A stretch of 64,000 bases of DNA, from NCBI GenBank assembly GCA_031365725.1, contig JANLYQ010000017.1, positions 1-64,000 of the forward strand, in the 5' to 3' direction. Positions 8,746 through 17,300 of the stretch are shown here, in pieces (position 1 is the first letter of the stretch; the number at the start of each line of letters is the position of its first letter). The notes beneath the pieces are model-generated. The model had not been told where the DNA came from, searched no databases, and worked only from the letters and a program-made list of their open reading frames with translations. Origin of the DNA: JANLYQ01 sp031365725 (lineage in GTDB: Bacteria > Actinomycetota > Actinomycetes > JACCUZ01). The translations under genes and the position numbers were made by a program.

Positions 8746-11045
8746 GGGGTCACCTCGGCGAGCGTGGCATCGACCGGCTCCAGCTCACGCGCATCGATCC
8801 AGCTCTCGAGCTCAGCCGCCGGCAACGCCTTGGAGAAGAAGAAGCCCTGGATCTTGTCGCAGCTGGACAGGGCCAGCTGGTTGGCGGTCTCACCGTTCTC
8901 CACACCCTCGGCGACCATGGTCATGCCGAGGGAGTGCGCGAGGTCGATGGTCGAACGCACGATCGCCGCAGCCCGCGGGTCCTCACCCATCGGCAGTACG
9001 AAGGACCGGTCCAGCTTGAGCTCGTCGATCGGCAGCTCACGCAGGTAGGCCAGCGACGAGTAGCCGGTGCCGAAGTCGTCGACCGCCACCCTGATGCCCA
9101 GCCGGCGCAGGTCGCCGAGGATCCCGCGGGCCCGTTCACGGTCACCCATGAGAAAGTCCTCGGTGATCTCGATCTCCAACGACGACGCCGGTAGATCTCG
9201 AGTGCGCAGACCGGCCCACACCCGTTGCGGCAGCTCGGAATCCACCAAGGACGACGCTGACAGGTTGACCGCCACGCTCAGCACCCGGCCCGCATCGCGC
9301 CAGGCCCGGACCTGGTCCAGCGACTGCTCCAGCACGGCATCGGTCAGGTCCCGCATCAGGCCGGAGTCCTCGACCAGCGGCAGGAACGCATCGGGCAGCA
9401 GAAGACCGCGCGTCGGGTGCTGCCAACGTACGAGCGCCTCGACCCCGACTACCCGCAACGTCTGGGTGTCCACCTTGGGCTGGTAGTGCACGACAAGGGT
9501 CCGGTTGACGATCGCCGTACGCAGGTCCTCGAGGTGCCGCAGCCGATGCTGACCGTGCAGCGAGTCGCTCGAGGGCGTGTAGATGTGGTAACCGGTGCGA
9601 CCGGACTTGGCCTCGTACATCGCGATGTCCGCACGACGCAGGAGCCCCGGCACCTCGATGCCCTGCAACGGGAAGAGTGAGACACCGATGCTGGCGTTGA
9701 CGCGCAAGGTGACGCCGTCGACGATGAACGGCGGTTCGAGCACCTCGCGGATGGAGACAGCCGCACGGCCGGCCGTCTCGGCGTCAGCGCGAGAGAGCAG
9801 GATGGCGAACTCGTCGCCGCCGAGGCGGGACAACACGTCGGTCACGCCCTCGAGCCGCTTGCGCAACCGTCCGGCGACCTGACGCAGCAGCTCGTCGCCC
9901 GCGTGGTGCCCGAGGCTGTCGTTGACCTCCTTGAAGCGGTCGAGGTCGAGCAGCAGCAAGGCACCGGCCTGGCCGTCGTTGAGCAGCCGTTCCTGCGCGC
10001 GGTCGTAGAACGACCGCCGGTTGCCCAGGCCGGTCAGCTCGTCGGTGCGCGCCAGCTGATGACTCCCGGCCAGCGAGTGCGCTTCGTGGAAGGTGACGAT
10101 CAGACGTAGCAACGCGACCACGACGGTGGCCGCGCAGAGCACCACGGCCAGCAGGTTGAGCAGGTGCGCGTGGTCGTAGACGAGCACGGCGAGAGCGCAC
10201 ATCGTCGCGCCCACAGGAAACCCCAGTCGCACCCAGTCCGGCAGCAGGAGTCCCGTGGGCTGCTCCGACCGCCCCGGGGCAAAGCCGATCACCAGGGTGG
10301 CGACGACCCATACCGCGTCGCCGGGACCCCCCGGCTGGTAGGTACCGTTCCCCGCCGAGAAGAGGTACGCCGCGTCAGCGACCGCGAACATGGCCAGCCC
10401 GCCGAGCAACAGCCAGAGGCTCGCCGGGGGCCGCCAGCTGAACAACGCGACGACGGCCGTCACGGCCAGCAGGAGCAGGACGTCGAGCAACGGGTAGGCC
10501 AGCGTCGTCGCCACCGCGGCGATCGACCCGCCGGTGATCGCGAGGATGGGACCGAAGAAGGCCGCGGCGACACCGGCGACCGCCAAGCCACCTACGACCC
10601 CGTCCAGCCACAGGCTCAACGGGACGTCGTCGGCGATCTCACGGACGATCAGCAGCAGGGCGACGAACGCGCAGGGGTAGAACGACAGCCACAAGGCGTC
10701 GGCAAGCGACGGGAACGGCTCAGGCGATTGCGGCCGCACCACGATCGTCCAGAAGATGTTGCCGCCGCCGTAGAGCGTCAGGCCGACGGCGAACAGCTCC
10801 CAGCTGCGACGATGCGATCGGGCCTCGCGAGCGCGGACGAAGCAGACCAGCGCGCTCAGCTCGTAGGCGATGTTGTTGAGGATCCCGTCCAGCACCAGGT
10901 TGTAGCCGATCTGCGGCCGGACGCCGGGAATCGTCGAGAGGACGAAGACTCCGTAGACCGCTGCCACCACGACGTACAACAGGGTGGTGAGGGTGAACCG
11001 AGGGCGGCTGGGCACGGCGCGGTCAGCCTCGACCCGCTCCGACAC
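8742..11045 (-). CDS. Membrane-bound GGDEF-EAL protein (c-di-GMP synthase/phosphodiesterase)
   Basis: 767 residues. The N-terminal 300 or so are mostly hydrophobic, with eight to ten predicted membrane spans and no recognisable named sensor domain. The GGDEF domain follows (DELTGLGNRRSF, LDLDRFKEVNDSLGHHAGDELL, RLGGDEFAI near residue 406). The EAL domain has VEALVRWQHP near 536, NLSASSL, EITEDFL, DDFGTGYSSLAYLRELPIDELKLDRSFV and AEGVENGE. Both catalytic signatures are complete, so synthase and phosphodiesterase activity are both possible. The GTG at 11045 has a GGGGGGAG ribosome-binding site about seven bases upstream. It is coupled to the acetyltransferase downstream. Its 5' leader contains two short hairpins (CCAGGA/TCCTGG at 11067-11081, CTCTC/GAGAG at 11086-11100). 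Confidence 0.93.
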   Translation of the reverse strand: MSERVEADRAVPSRPRFTLTTLLYVVVAAVYGVFVLSTIPGVRPQIGYNLVLDGILNNIAYELSALVCFVRAREARSHRRSWELFAVGLTLYGGGNIFWTIVVRPQSPEPFPSLADALWLSFYPCAFVALLLIVREIADDVPLSLWLDGVVGGLAVAGVAAAFFGPILAITGGSIAAVATTLAYPLLDVLLLLAVTAVVALFSWRPPASLWLLLGGLAMFAVADAAYLFSAGNGTYQPGGPGDAVWVVATLVIGFAPGRSEQPTGLLLPDWVRLGFPVGATMCALAVLVYDHAHLLNLLAVVLCAATVVVALLRLIVTFHEAHSLAGSHQLARTDELTGLGNRRSFYDRAQERLLNDGQAGALLLLDLDRFKEVNDSLGHHAGDELLRQVAGRLRKRLEGVTDVLSRLGGDEFAILLSRADAETAGRAAVSIREVLEPPFIVDGVTLRVNASIGVSLFPLQGIEVPGLLRRADIAMYEAKSGRTGYHIYTPSSDSLHGQHRLRHLEDLRTAIVNRTLVVHYQPKVDTQTLRVVGVEALVRWQHPTRGLLLPDAFLPLVEDSGLMRDLTDAVLEQSLDQVRAWRDAGRVLSVAVNLSASSLVDSELPQRVWAGLRTRDLPASSLEIEITEDFLMGDRERARGILGDLRRLGIRVAVDDFGTGYSSLAYLRELPIDELKLDRSFVLPMGEDPRAAAIVRSTIDLAHSLGMTMVAEGVENGETANQLALSSCDKIQGFFFSKALPAAELESWIDARELEPVDATLAEVTP

Positions 11046-11210
11046 GGCGGCTCCCCCCGGCTCGACCCAGGAAGATCCTGGTCTCCTCTCATCGGGAGAG
11101 CGAAACCCTTGCTGAACGGGTCAGGAGTCGACCACCCACTCGGCGCAGTCCGTTCGGAGGAGGCCGCGGGGGTGATCGGCGCCAGCAGGACTCGTCGGGC
11201 GCGTCCAGCT

Positions 11211-11250
11211 AGGACCAGTCAGGACCAGTCAGGACCAGTCAGGACCAGTC
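11211..11250. repeat. Four perfect tandem copies of a 10-base unit
   Basis: AGGACCAGTC occurs four times in a row at 11211-11250, followed by degenerate AGGTCGAGGC and AGGTCAG. It lies in the 218-base gap between the lipoprotein stop (11264) and the GGDEF-EAL start (11045). On the minus strand it is downstream of the lipoprotein gene and about 165 bases upstream of the GGDEF-EAL gene. The rest of the gap holds the short leader hairpins described under that gene. Confidence 0.95.
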
Positions 11251-11263
11251 AGGTCGAGGCAGG

Positions 11264-11770
11264 TCAGCTCAGCGAGCAAGCGACCTTCAGCTGGCGGTAC
11301 GCCAGCCGGGTGCCGGCGAGGGCGCGGGTGACCTGGAGACGCTTCTTGGCCGTCATGGCCACCGACAGCGACGAGAACGCCAGCGCGTTGAGGTGCACGA
11401 CCGACTTGATGTGCAGACTGTCAGCCCGCGCCCCGGCCTGACCCATGGCCTCCGCGAGCCACCGGATCTGGGTGGCGATCGCAGGGTCGAACGGGTGGGC
11501 GGTCGGCGACCACCTCGCGGTGCGGGCCGTGAGGTGCCCGATCACGGCTTGGACGCCGGTGCAGGCGCGTTCGTCCGCGGTGAGGGCACGCGGGGCGCCG
11601 GCCGCGGCCGACCCGGCAACGACCCGGTCCCCCCGGCCGCTGGCCCGTGCCGTGCCGCCGCCGCTGCAGCCGGTCAGCACCAGCGCCAGCATGACCAGCC
11701 CGGTGAGCATGGTGACGATCCCTGCTGCACCCGGCGTACGACTGACTGAGCCCCACCTGGTTCGCGCCAC
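11264..11770 (-). CDS. Small predicted lipoprotein of unknown function
   Basis: The protein has a hydrophobic segment followed by a lipobox (LALVLTGC), then a low-complexity Ser/Gly/Ala stretch, then an alpha-helical C-terminal half with one conserved-looking pair of cysteines (ERACTGVQ and LKVACSLS). Two starts are possible. GTG 11770, with AGGGG about eight bases upstream, gives a basic n-region (ARTRW) as expected of a lipoprotein signal. ATG 11710, with AGGGA upstream, gives MLTGLVMLALVLTGC with no positive charge. I prefer 11770. I recognise no family. The conserved helical part ends at the stop beside a 10-base tandem repeat. Confidence 0.65.
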   Translation of the reverse strand: MARTRWGSVSRTPGAAGIVTMLTGLVMLALVLTGCSGGGTARASGRGDRVVAGSAAAGAPRALTADERACTGVQAVIGHLTARTARWSPTAHPFDPAIATQIRWLAEAMGQAGARADSLHIKSVVHLNALAFSSLSVAMTAKKRLQVTRALAGTRLAYRQLKVACSLS

Positions 11771-11810
11771 TGCCCCACCCCTGACTGGTCGGGCTCCACC
11801 GTCGCACCGC

Positions 11811-11865
11811 GACCTTGGGCTGACCTTGGGCTCACCTTGGGCTGACCGTGGGCTCACCTTGGGCT
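11811..11865. repeat. Five imperfect tandem copies of an 11-base unit
   Basis: Units of the form [G/C]ACCTTGGGCT run at 11811-11821, 11822-11832, 11833-11843, 11844-11854 (ACCGTG variant) and 11855-11865, with a decayed sixth. They sit between the TfoX-like gene stop (11880) and the lipoprotein start (11770). On the minus strand they are therefore in the lipoprotein promoter/leader region. Confidence 0.9.
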
Positions 11866-11879
11866 GACCCTGTCGGTGG

Positions 11880-12206
11880 TCAGCTCGGGGCGGCCAGCGC
11901 CTCGACGTGCGTACGGGCCCCGCGGGCCAAGCCCGACCAGTCGGTCGCCGGGCTGACGACCACCCAGCCACCCATCTTCCGGCCCGCCATCGGCTCGAAC
12001 GGCTCGCCTTCACCGGCGGCGACGAGCCCGTCGACCTGGGTCTGCGGCAGCTTGAGCACCAGCCGCTCGTGCCACCACACGGCGTAGAACTTCCGGCCGG
12101 TGCGCAGGCCCCTCGACCCGAACATCTGGCCCGCGGTGACCGGGCCGCCGATCGACTCCTCGACGAGGTCGTCGAAGCGTTCGCCGAGGGAGCGGTCGTC
12201 GCTCAT
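11880..12206 (-). CDS. TfoX N-terminal-domain family protein
   Basis: 108 residues. The stretch QMFGSRGLRTGRKFYAVWWHERLVLKLP matches the core of the TfoX/Sxy N-terminal domain (MFGG.GL...GK.FA.....LYLKL), followed by PFEPMAGRKMGGWVVV, also typical. TfoX/Sxy of gamma-proteobacteria activates competence, but most stand-alone actinobacterial members have no assigned role, so competence should not be assumed. The ATG at 12206 overlaps the phoD stop by four bases (ATGA), so it is probably translated by coupling from phoD. Confidence 0.8.
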   Translation of the reverse strand: MSDDRSLGERFDDLVEESIGGPVTAGQMFGSRGLRTGRKFYAVWWHERLVLKLPQTQVDGLVAAGEGEPFEPMAGRKMGGWVVVSPATDWSGLARGARTHVEALAAPS

Positions 12207-14125
12207 GACTCTGATCGGCTGCGCGGGTGGTCCGAGCGTGCGCCCACCGGACCGGTGGCCGCAGACACCGCACGGCTGCCGGCCAGGGTCTGCCAGCTCA
12301 CGGCGTACGCCGGCTCGACGGCGGGCACGACGCGCGGGTCCGGTTGGGCGCTTGTCGGGACGGGGGTGAACCAGTAGTCGGCCTGCACCCGCTCGGGCGT
12401 CACGTCGATGACGGTGTAGCCGTGGCCCACGCCGTCGAGGAACTTGAGCCACGGGTTGGCCGCCTGCAACGCCGCGGTGGCGCCCTTGGTCGCGGCCACC
12501 GCGGCCTCTGCCGGCGTACCGGCAGGTGCCTGAGCCCGGCCGCCCTCGTAGAACCCGTCCGAGGTCACCGACGGGCAGACGAACTCCACGCCGACCGAGG
12601 TGTAGCCCGGGCCGTCGGTGCGCGAGCCGGGCAGGTCGATCGCCCAGGAGGAGTGGATGTCGCCGGTGAGCACGACGGTGCCGCCGGCCGCGGCCGGCAG
12701 CCCGGCGAGGTGGGTCAGCAGCTCGGCCTGGTCGGCCTGGTAGCCGTCCCACTGGTCGGAGTTGAGCAGCGTCTCACCGGGCAGGCGGAAGATCTGGCCC
12801 GGCCAGCTGATCGGCGCGATCACGACCTGGTTGCCGATCAGGTGCCAGCTGGTCTCGGTCGAGACGTTGTCCTTGAGCCAGGCCAGCTGCTCGGGCTCGG
12901 GCAGGTGCCGCGCCGGGTCGGCCAACGCGGCGTCGATACCGGGCATCCCCACGGGGATGAAGCCACCGCCGGAGGTGGTGAAGGGCGGGACGTCGACCTG
13001 GGCCGAGCGGTTCTGTCTGGTCTCGAGCACCGACAGGTCGCCCAGCGCGCCGAAGGTGAACCGTTTGAAGAACCGGGTGCCCTGGTGCGGCACGACTGAC
13101 TGCTCCGGGAGTCGGAACGGCATCCACTCGAGGTAGGCCTCGTACGCCATCTGCCGGCGTACGAGGAAGTCGCCCTCGGTACCTGACGTGTGGTTCTCCG
13201 CGCCGGTGCGCCACGCGTTGTTGGCCACCTCGTGGTCGTCGAAGATCGTGATCCACGGGTGCCTGCGGTGCGCGAGCTGGAGGTCAGGGTCGGCCTTGTG
13301 CAAGGCGTGCCGGAGCCGGTAGCCGGCGAGGTCGATGGTCTCGGTGGCCGGGGCCGCGTCGCGCTGGCCGATCAGCTCGGCGGGGCCGTAGCGGTCCGCG
13401 CCGTTGCCGTACTCGTAGATGTAGTCGCCGACGTGCAGCACCAGGTCGAGGTCGTCGCGCCGACCGATGGATCGGTAGGCAGTGAAGTAGCCGCCGGTGT
13501 AGTTGCTGCACGACACCAGCGCGAGCCGCAGCGCGTGCACCTTCCCGGCGACGTCGGGTGCGGTCTGGGTGCGACCGACCGTGCTGGTCTGCTCGTGGGC
13601 CCGGAAGCGGTACCAGTACCGCGTGTACGGCGAGAGCCCCCGCACGTCGACCTTGACGGTGTGATCGCTGGTCGCACGCGTGACGACGTGGCCTCTGCGC
13701 ACGACGTGGCGGAACCGTTCGTCGGTGGCGACCTCCCAGTGAACCTTGGTCGGCTTGCCGCGGCCGCTGCCGGGGGTGGCCACCGCCTCGCCACGTCGGG
13801 TCGGCGGCGTCGCGCGGGTCCAGATGACCAGCGAGGTAGCGGTCGGGTCGCCGCTGGCCACGCCGTAGCCGAAGATCCCTCGGTACGACGGCGCCTCGGC
13901 GGCTGCCGCGTCGAAGGCGCGCACGGGTGCTGCGGCGACCGTCGCCCCGACTGCCGCCCCGGCCACGCCCTTGAGCACAGTGCGGCGGGACAGCGGGTGC
14001 GGGGAGGACGTGGCTGCGGCTGGGTTGGCTGCGGCTGGGAAGGGGGTGGATGGGGTACCTGCGGCGGCCGAGGTGGCGGTAGTGGCTGCGGGCGAGCGGT
14101 CGTTCGCGTCGGGAGTCCGAGTCAT
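12203..14125 (-). CDS. phoD: PhoD-family alkaline phosphatase, Tat-exported
   Basis: 640 residues. The N-terminus has a low-complexity lead, then a twin-arginine signal (SRRTVLKG with an alanine-rich h-region ending AAPVRAFDA), so the folded enzyme is exported with metal bound. Then come the PhoD N-terminal Fn3-like domain (GIFGYGVASGDPTATSLVIWTRATP) and the metallophosphoesterase core: LVSCSNYTGGYFTAY, HVGDYIYEYGNG, FDDHEVANNAWR and LTGDIHSSWAID. PhoD enzymes hydrolyse phosphomonoesters and diesters, often wall teichoic acid, using Fe and Ca, and are usually induced by phosphate starvation; I see no clear Pho box. ATG 14125 is the first start that keeps the Tat signal complete. The gene is coupled to the TfoX-like gene. 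Confidence 0.93.
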   Translation of the reverse strand: MTRTPDANDRSPAATTATSAAAGTPSTPFPAAANPAAATSSPHPLSRRTVLKGVAGAAVGATVAAAPVRAFDAAAAEAPSYRGIFGYGVASGDPTATSLVIWTRATPPTRRGEAVATPGSGRGKPTKVHWEVATDERFRHVVRRGHVVTRATSDHTVKVDVRGLSPYTRYWYRFRAHEQTSTVGRTQTAPDVAGKVHALRLALVSCSNYTGGYFTAYRSIGRRDDLDLVLHVGDYIYEYGNGADRYGPAELIGQRDAAPATETIDLAGYRLRHALHKADPDLQLAHRRHPWITIFDDHEVANNAWRTGAENHTSGTEGDFLVRRQMAYEAYLEWMPFRLPEQSVVPHQGTRFFKRFTFGALGDLSVLETRQNRSAQVDVPPFTTSGGGFIPVGMPGIDAALADPARHLPEPEQLAWLKDNVSTETSWHLIGNQVVIAPISWPGQIFRLPGETLLNSDQWDGYQADQAELLTHLAGLPAAAGGTVVLTGDIHSSWAIDLPGSRTDGPGYTSVGVEFVCPSVTSDGFYEGGRAQAPAGTPAEAAVAATKGATAALQAANPWLKFLDGVGHGYTVIDVTPERVQADYWFTPVPTSAQPDPRVVPAVEPAYAVSWQTLAGSRAVSAATGPVGARSDHPRSRSES

Positions 14126-14210
14126 GTCGGCACGTTTGCACTCCTGGGTGAACTGCGCCAGACCTGACGACCAACAACTGCTGACGGCTGCCGCGAAAGC
14201 CGGCACTTCG

Positions 14211-14293
14211 CCGAGTGGCGGAAGGTGGCGGCCCTGGGTCACCGAGTGGCGGAAGGTGGCGGCCCTGGGTCACCGAGTGGCGGAAGGTGGCGG
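14211..14293. repeat. 31-base tandem repeat, 2.7 copies
   Basis: Units starting CCGAGTGGCGGAAGGTGGCG begin at 14211, 14242 and 14273 with an exact 31-base period. The first two copies are identical and the third diverges after about 20 bases. The array lies in the 253-base gap between the helicase stop (14379) and the phoD start (14125), both on the minus strand. The rest of the gap shows nothing else I can name. Confidence 0.93.
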
Positions 14294-14330
14294 TCATGCA
14301 GCCCGTCGGACGACCAGGTTCCGCCACTCG
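14274..14330 (-). terminator. Inverted repeat downstream of the helicase gene
   Basis: CGAGTGGCGGAA at 14274-14285 (inside the third 31-base unit) is perfectly complementary to TTCCGCCACTCG at 14319-14330, a 12-base stem with a 33-base loop. It begins 49 bases past the helicase stop and could act as a terminator or attenuator ahead of phoD. Because the left arm is repeated, the right arm could also pair with the other two units. Confidence 0.5.
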
Positions 14331-14378
14331 ACGAGCGTGCAGGCGGGCAAGGCGGGCAGGCGGGCTGGGCGGCGGGGG

Positions 14379-17300
14379 CTAGTCGAAGAGGCCGCGGATG
14401 TCGGCGGCGGACAAGGGCGCAGCCTCCAGTCCGCCGCCGTCCATGACCCGGGCGAACAAGTCCTGCTTGCGGGCCTTGAGCTCCATCACCTTCTCCTCGA
14501 TGGTGCCGACGGAGACGAGGCGGTAGACCATCACCGGCTTGTCCTGTCCGATGCGGTGGGTGCGGTCGACGGCCTGGGCCTCGACGGCGGGGTTCCACCA
14601 GGGGTCGAGGATGAAGACGTAGTCGGCTTCGGTGAGGTTGAGGCCGACACCGCCAGCCTTGAGGCTGATGAGGAAGACCGGCAGCTCACTCGCCTTCCAC
14701 CCATCGATCACCACCGCCCGCCGTCGGGTGCTGCCGTCGAGATAGGCGTGGCCGATGCCCGTCGAGTCGAGCCGCTCACGCACCACCCCGAGGAACGAGG
14801 TGAACTGGCTGAACACCAGCACCCGGTGCCCCTCGGCGACGACCTCCTCCAGCTGCTCGAGCAGGGCGTCGACCTTGGTCGCGGGCACGGCAGCGTACGC
14901 CGGGTCGACCAGCGACGGGGCGAGGCTCAGCCGGCGCAGCAACGTCAGCGAGCGGAAGATCTCGAACCGGTTGCCGTCGAGGTCGTCGAGCAGCTTGAGT
15001 ACCTTGGCCCGCTCCCGCTGCAGGTGCGTCTGGTAGACCTTCTGGTGCCTGGGGTGCAGCACCACGTCGAGCACCTGCTCCTGCTTGGGCGGCAGGTCGG
15101 CTACCACCTGGTCCTTGGTCCGGCGCAGCATCAGCGGCCGCACCCGGCGGCGCAGCGTCGCGAGCAGCTCAGGGGCGTCACCGCGCTCGATCGGCTTGCG
15201 ATACAGCTCGCCGAACCGGACCGGGTTGGGGAACAGCCCCGGCGCGACGATCGACAGCAGGGACCACAGGTCCATCAGGCTGTTCTCCAGCGGTGTGCCG
15301 GTCACCGCCAGCTTGAACGGCGCCGCCAGCCGGCGCGCACACTGATAGGTCTTGGCCTGGTGGTTCTTGACGACCTGGGCCTCGTCGAGCACGAGCCCCG
15401 CCCACGGCAGCCCCTGATAGGCCTCGGTGTCGATCCGGAACAGGGTGTACGACGTCACCACCAGGTCCATGCCCGCCACGTCCTCGAGCAGCGGGGTCGC
15501 GCGCTTGGCCTGCGTCTCGGTGACCCCGGCAACCTTCAGTCCGGGGGCGAAGCGGCGCGCTTCGGCCACCCAGTTGCCCACCACGCTGGTCGGCGCGACG
15601 ACAAGGAACGGTCCCGGCAGCTGACCCCGCTCGCGAGCGTGGCAGACCAGCGCCAGCGCCTGGATCGTCTTGCCCAGCCCCATGTCGTCGGCCAGCACCC
15701 CGCCGAGGCCGTGCTCCCAGAGGAACGCCAGCCAGCGGAAGCCGTCGAGCTGGTAGGGCCGCAGCTCGGCGTCGAAGCCGACCGGCACCGGTGGTGGCGC
15801 AGCCCGTTCGACGTCCAGCAGGCCCTGCACCACCTGCGACCACCGCGCGCTCTGCGCCTCGACCACGCCGAGGGTGACCAGCTCGTCCCACAGAGCCGCC
15901 TGGTAGACGTTGACCCGAAGGCTGTCGGCGCTGTTACTGGGTCGGTCCTGCAACGACCGCGCCTCCTCGATGAGGCGACGTAGCGCGAGCAGCTCGGGCC
16001 GGTCCAGCGCGAGGTAAGTGCCACTGGTCAGCACCAGGTGACTGTGCTCGTCGGCCAGGGCGCGGAACAGCCGGTCGAACGGCACCTCCTCGCCCTCGAC
16101 GGTCACCGTCACCCCGAGGTCGAACCAGTCGGCGACGCCGTCGGCGGCCCCGGCGCGGTCGGTGGTCGAGAGGTGGATGACCGGCGCCTCGACCGACTCA
16201 CGGAACTCCGGCTCGTCTCCCACCACGCGCAGCCGCGGTCGGCCCGCAGCACTGCCACTGCCGCCAGCCCCACTCCCTGCGGCGGGCCCCTCCCCCGGCA
16301 CCAACCGCAGCTGCGGCAGCACGTCCCGGGTGAAGGCCACCGCGTCCATGCCCGTCAGCCGCCGTCGGGGGGTCTGGTCGCGGCCGAGCAACGTCCGGGT
16401 CGCACCATCGAGCCGGTCGAGCAGGTCGCGCTCGGCATCGTGGTCGCGCAGGACGTCGGCCTCGCCGTCGAACGGGACGACCGTCGCCGCCCCGTCGTCG
16501 GAGCTCGGGCCCCCGTAGGCGAACCCCCACTCCAGGTCGATGTCGTGCTCCGGCCCGAAGGTCACCGTCAGCGCCACCTCCGGCACCAGCGCCTCGGGCA
16601 GCTCGACGAAGGCATCCGACGACGTCACCTCGACCACCCGCCGCACCCCTGGCAGGTAGCCGCGGACGAACCTGGCCAGGTCCCCGGCGGGGATCTCCAG
16701 GCCGCGCGGCGAGCGCAGCAGCCGGTCCACGTGCGGGTCCAGAGCAGCGCTGAACCCCACGAGCACGAGCCCCGACCCCGCGTCGTACGCCGGCAGCAGC
16801 ACGGCCACCTCCGCTACCGCATCGCCGCCACGCACGGCTAGCCCGTGGGCCGGCTCCCCCACCAGCGAAAGGGCTGACCGCGGCAACGGCTGGTCGCCGA
16901 GCATCACTACCGGGACAAGACGGGCCGACCCGTCAGGTGCTCTCGTCAGGTCGAGCACCACGCGGCCCGGCTCGGGCGCGAGGGCGACGGCCGCACCTGT
17001 CCCGGCAAGCACCAGCTCCAACCCGGCTGCCACGGCCTGCCCGAGGAGCGACCACGCCGAGGCACCGAGGTCGTCGAGGTGGACTGCGACGTCGCCATAG
17101 CCGTAGTAGCCGCGCGCCCGCGCTTGGTAGGTCGCCAGCATCGAGCGCAGCACCTCGAGCTGGCGCGAGATGCGGGCAGCCCCTGGCCCCGAGGAGGTGA
17201 GCCCGGCGTAGCCGCCCTGTCGCGAGATGTCGGACCAGCTGGCACCGGTGCGCACCCAGGAGCCTCGGCGACCCATCCGCACCGGGCGCAACCGCAACCG

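Noticed and set aside
11046..11110. Known c-di-GMP riboswitch in the leader of the GGDEF-EAL gene
   Set aside because: Two short hairpins exist, but I could not match the conserved cores of the c-di-GMP-I or -II classes.
11211..11865. CRISPR-like short repeats near the lipoprotein gene
   Set aside because: Units of 10 and 11 bases without spacers are tandem repeats, too short for CRISPR.
14211..14293. CRISPR array
   Set aside because: The copies are contiguous with no unique spacers, and no cas genes are present. It is a tandem repeat.
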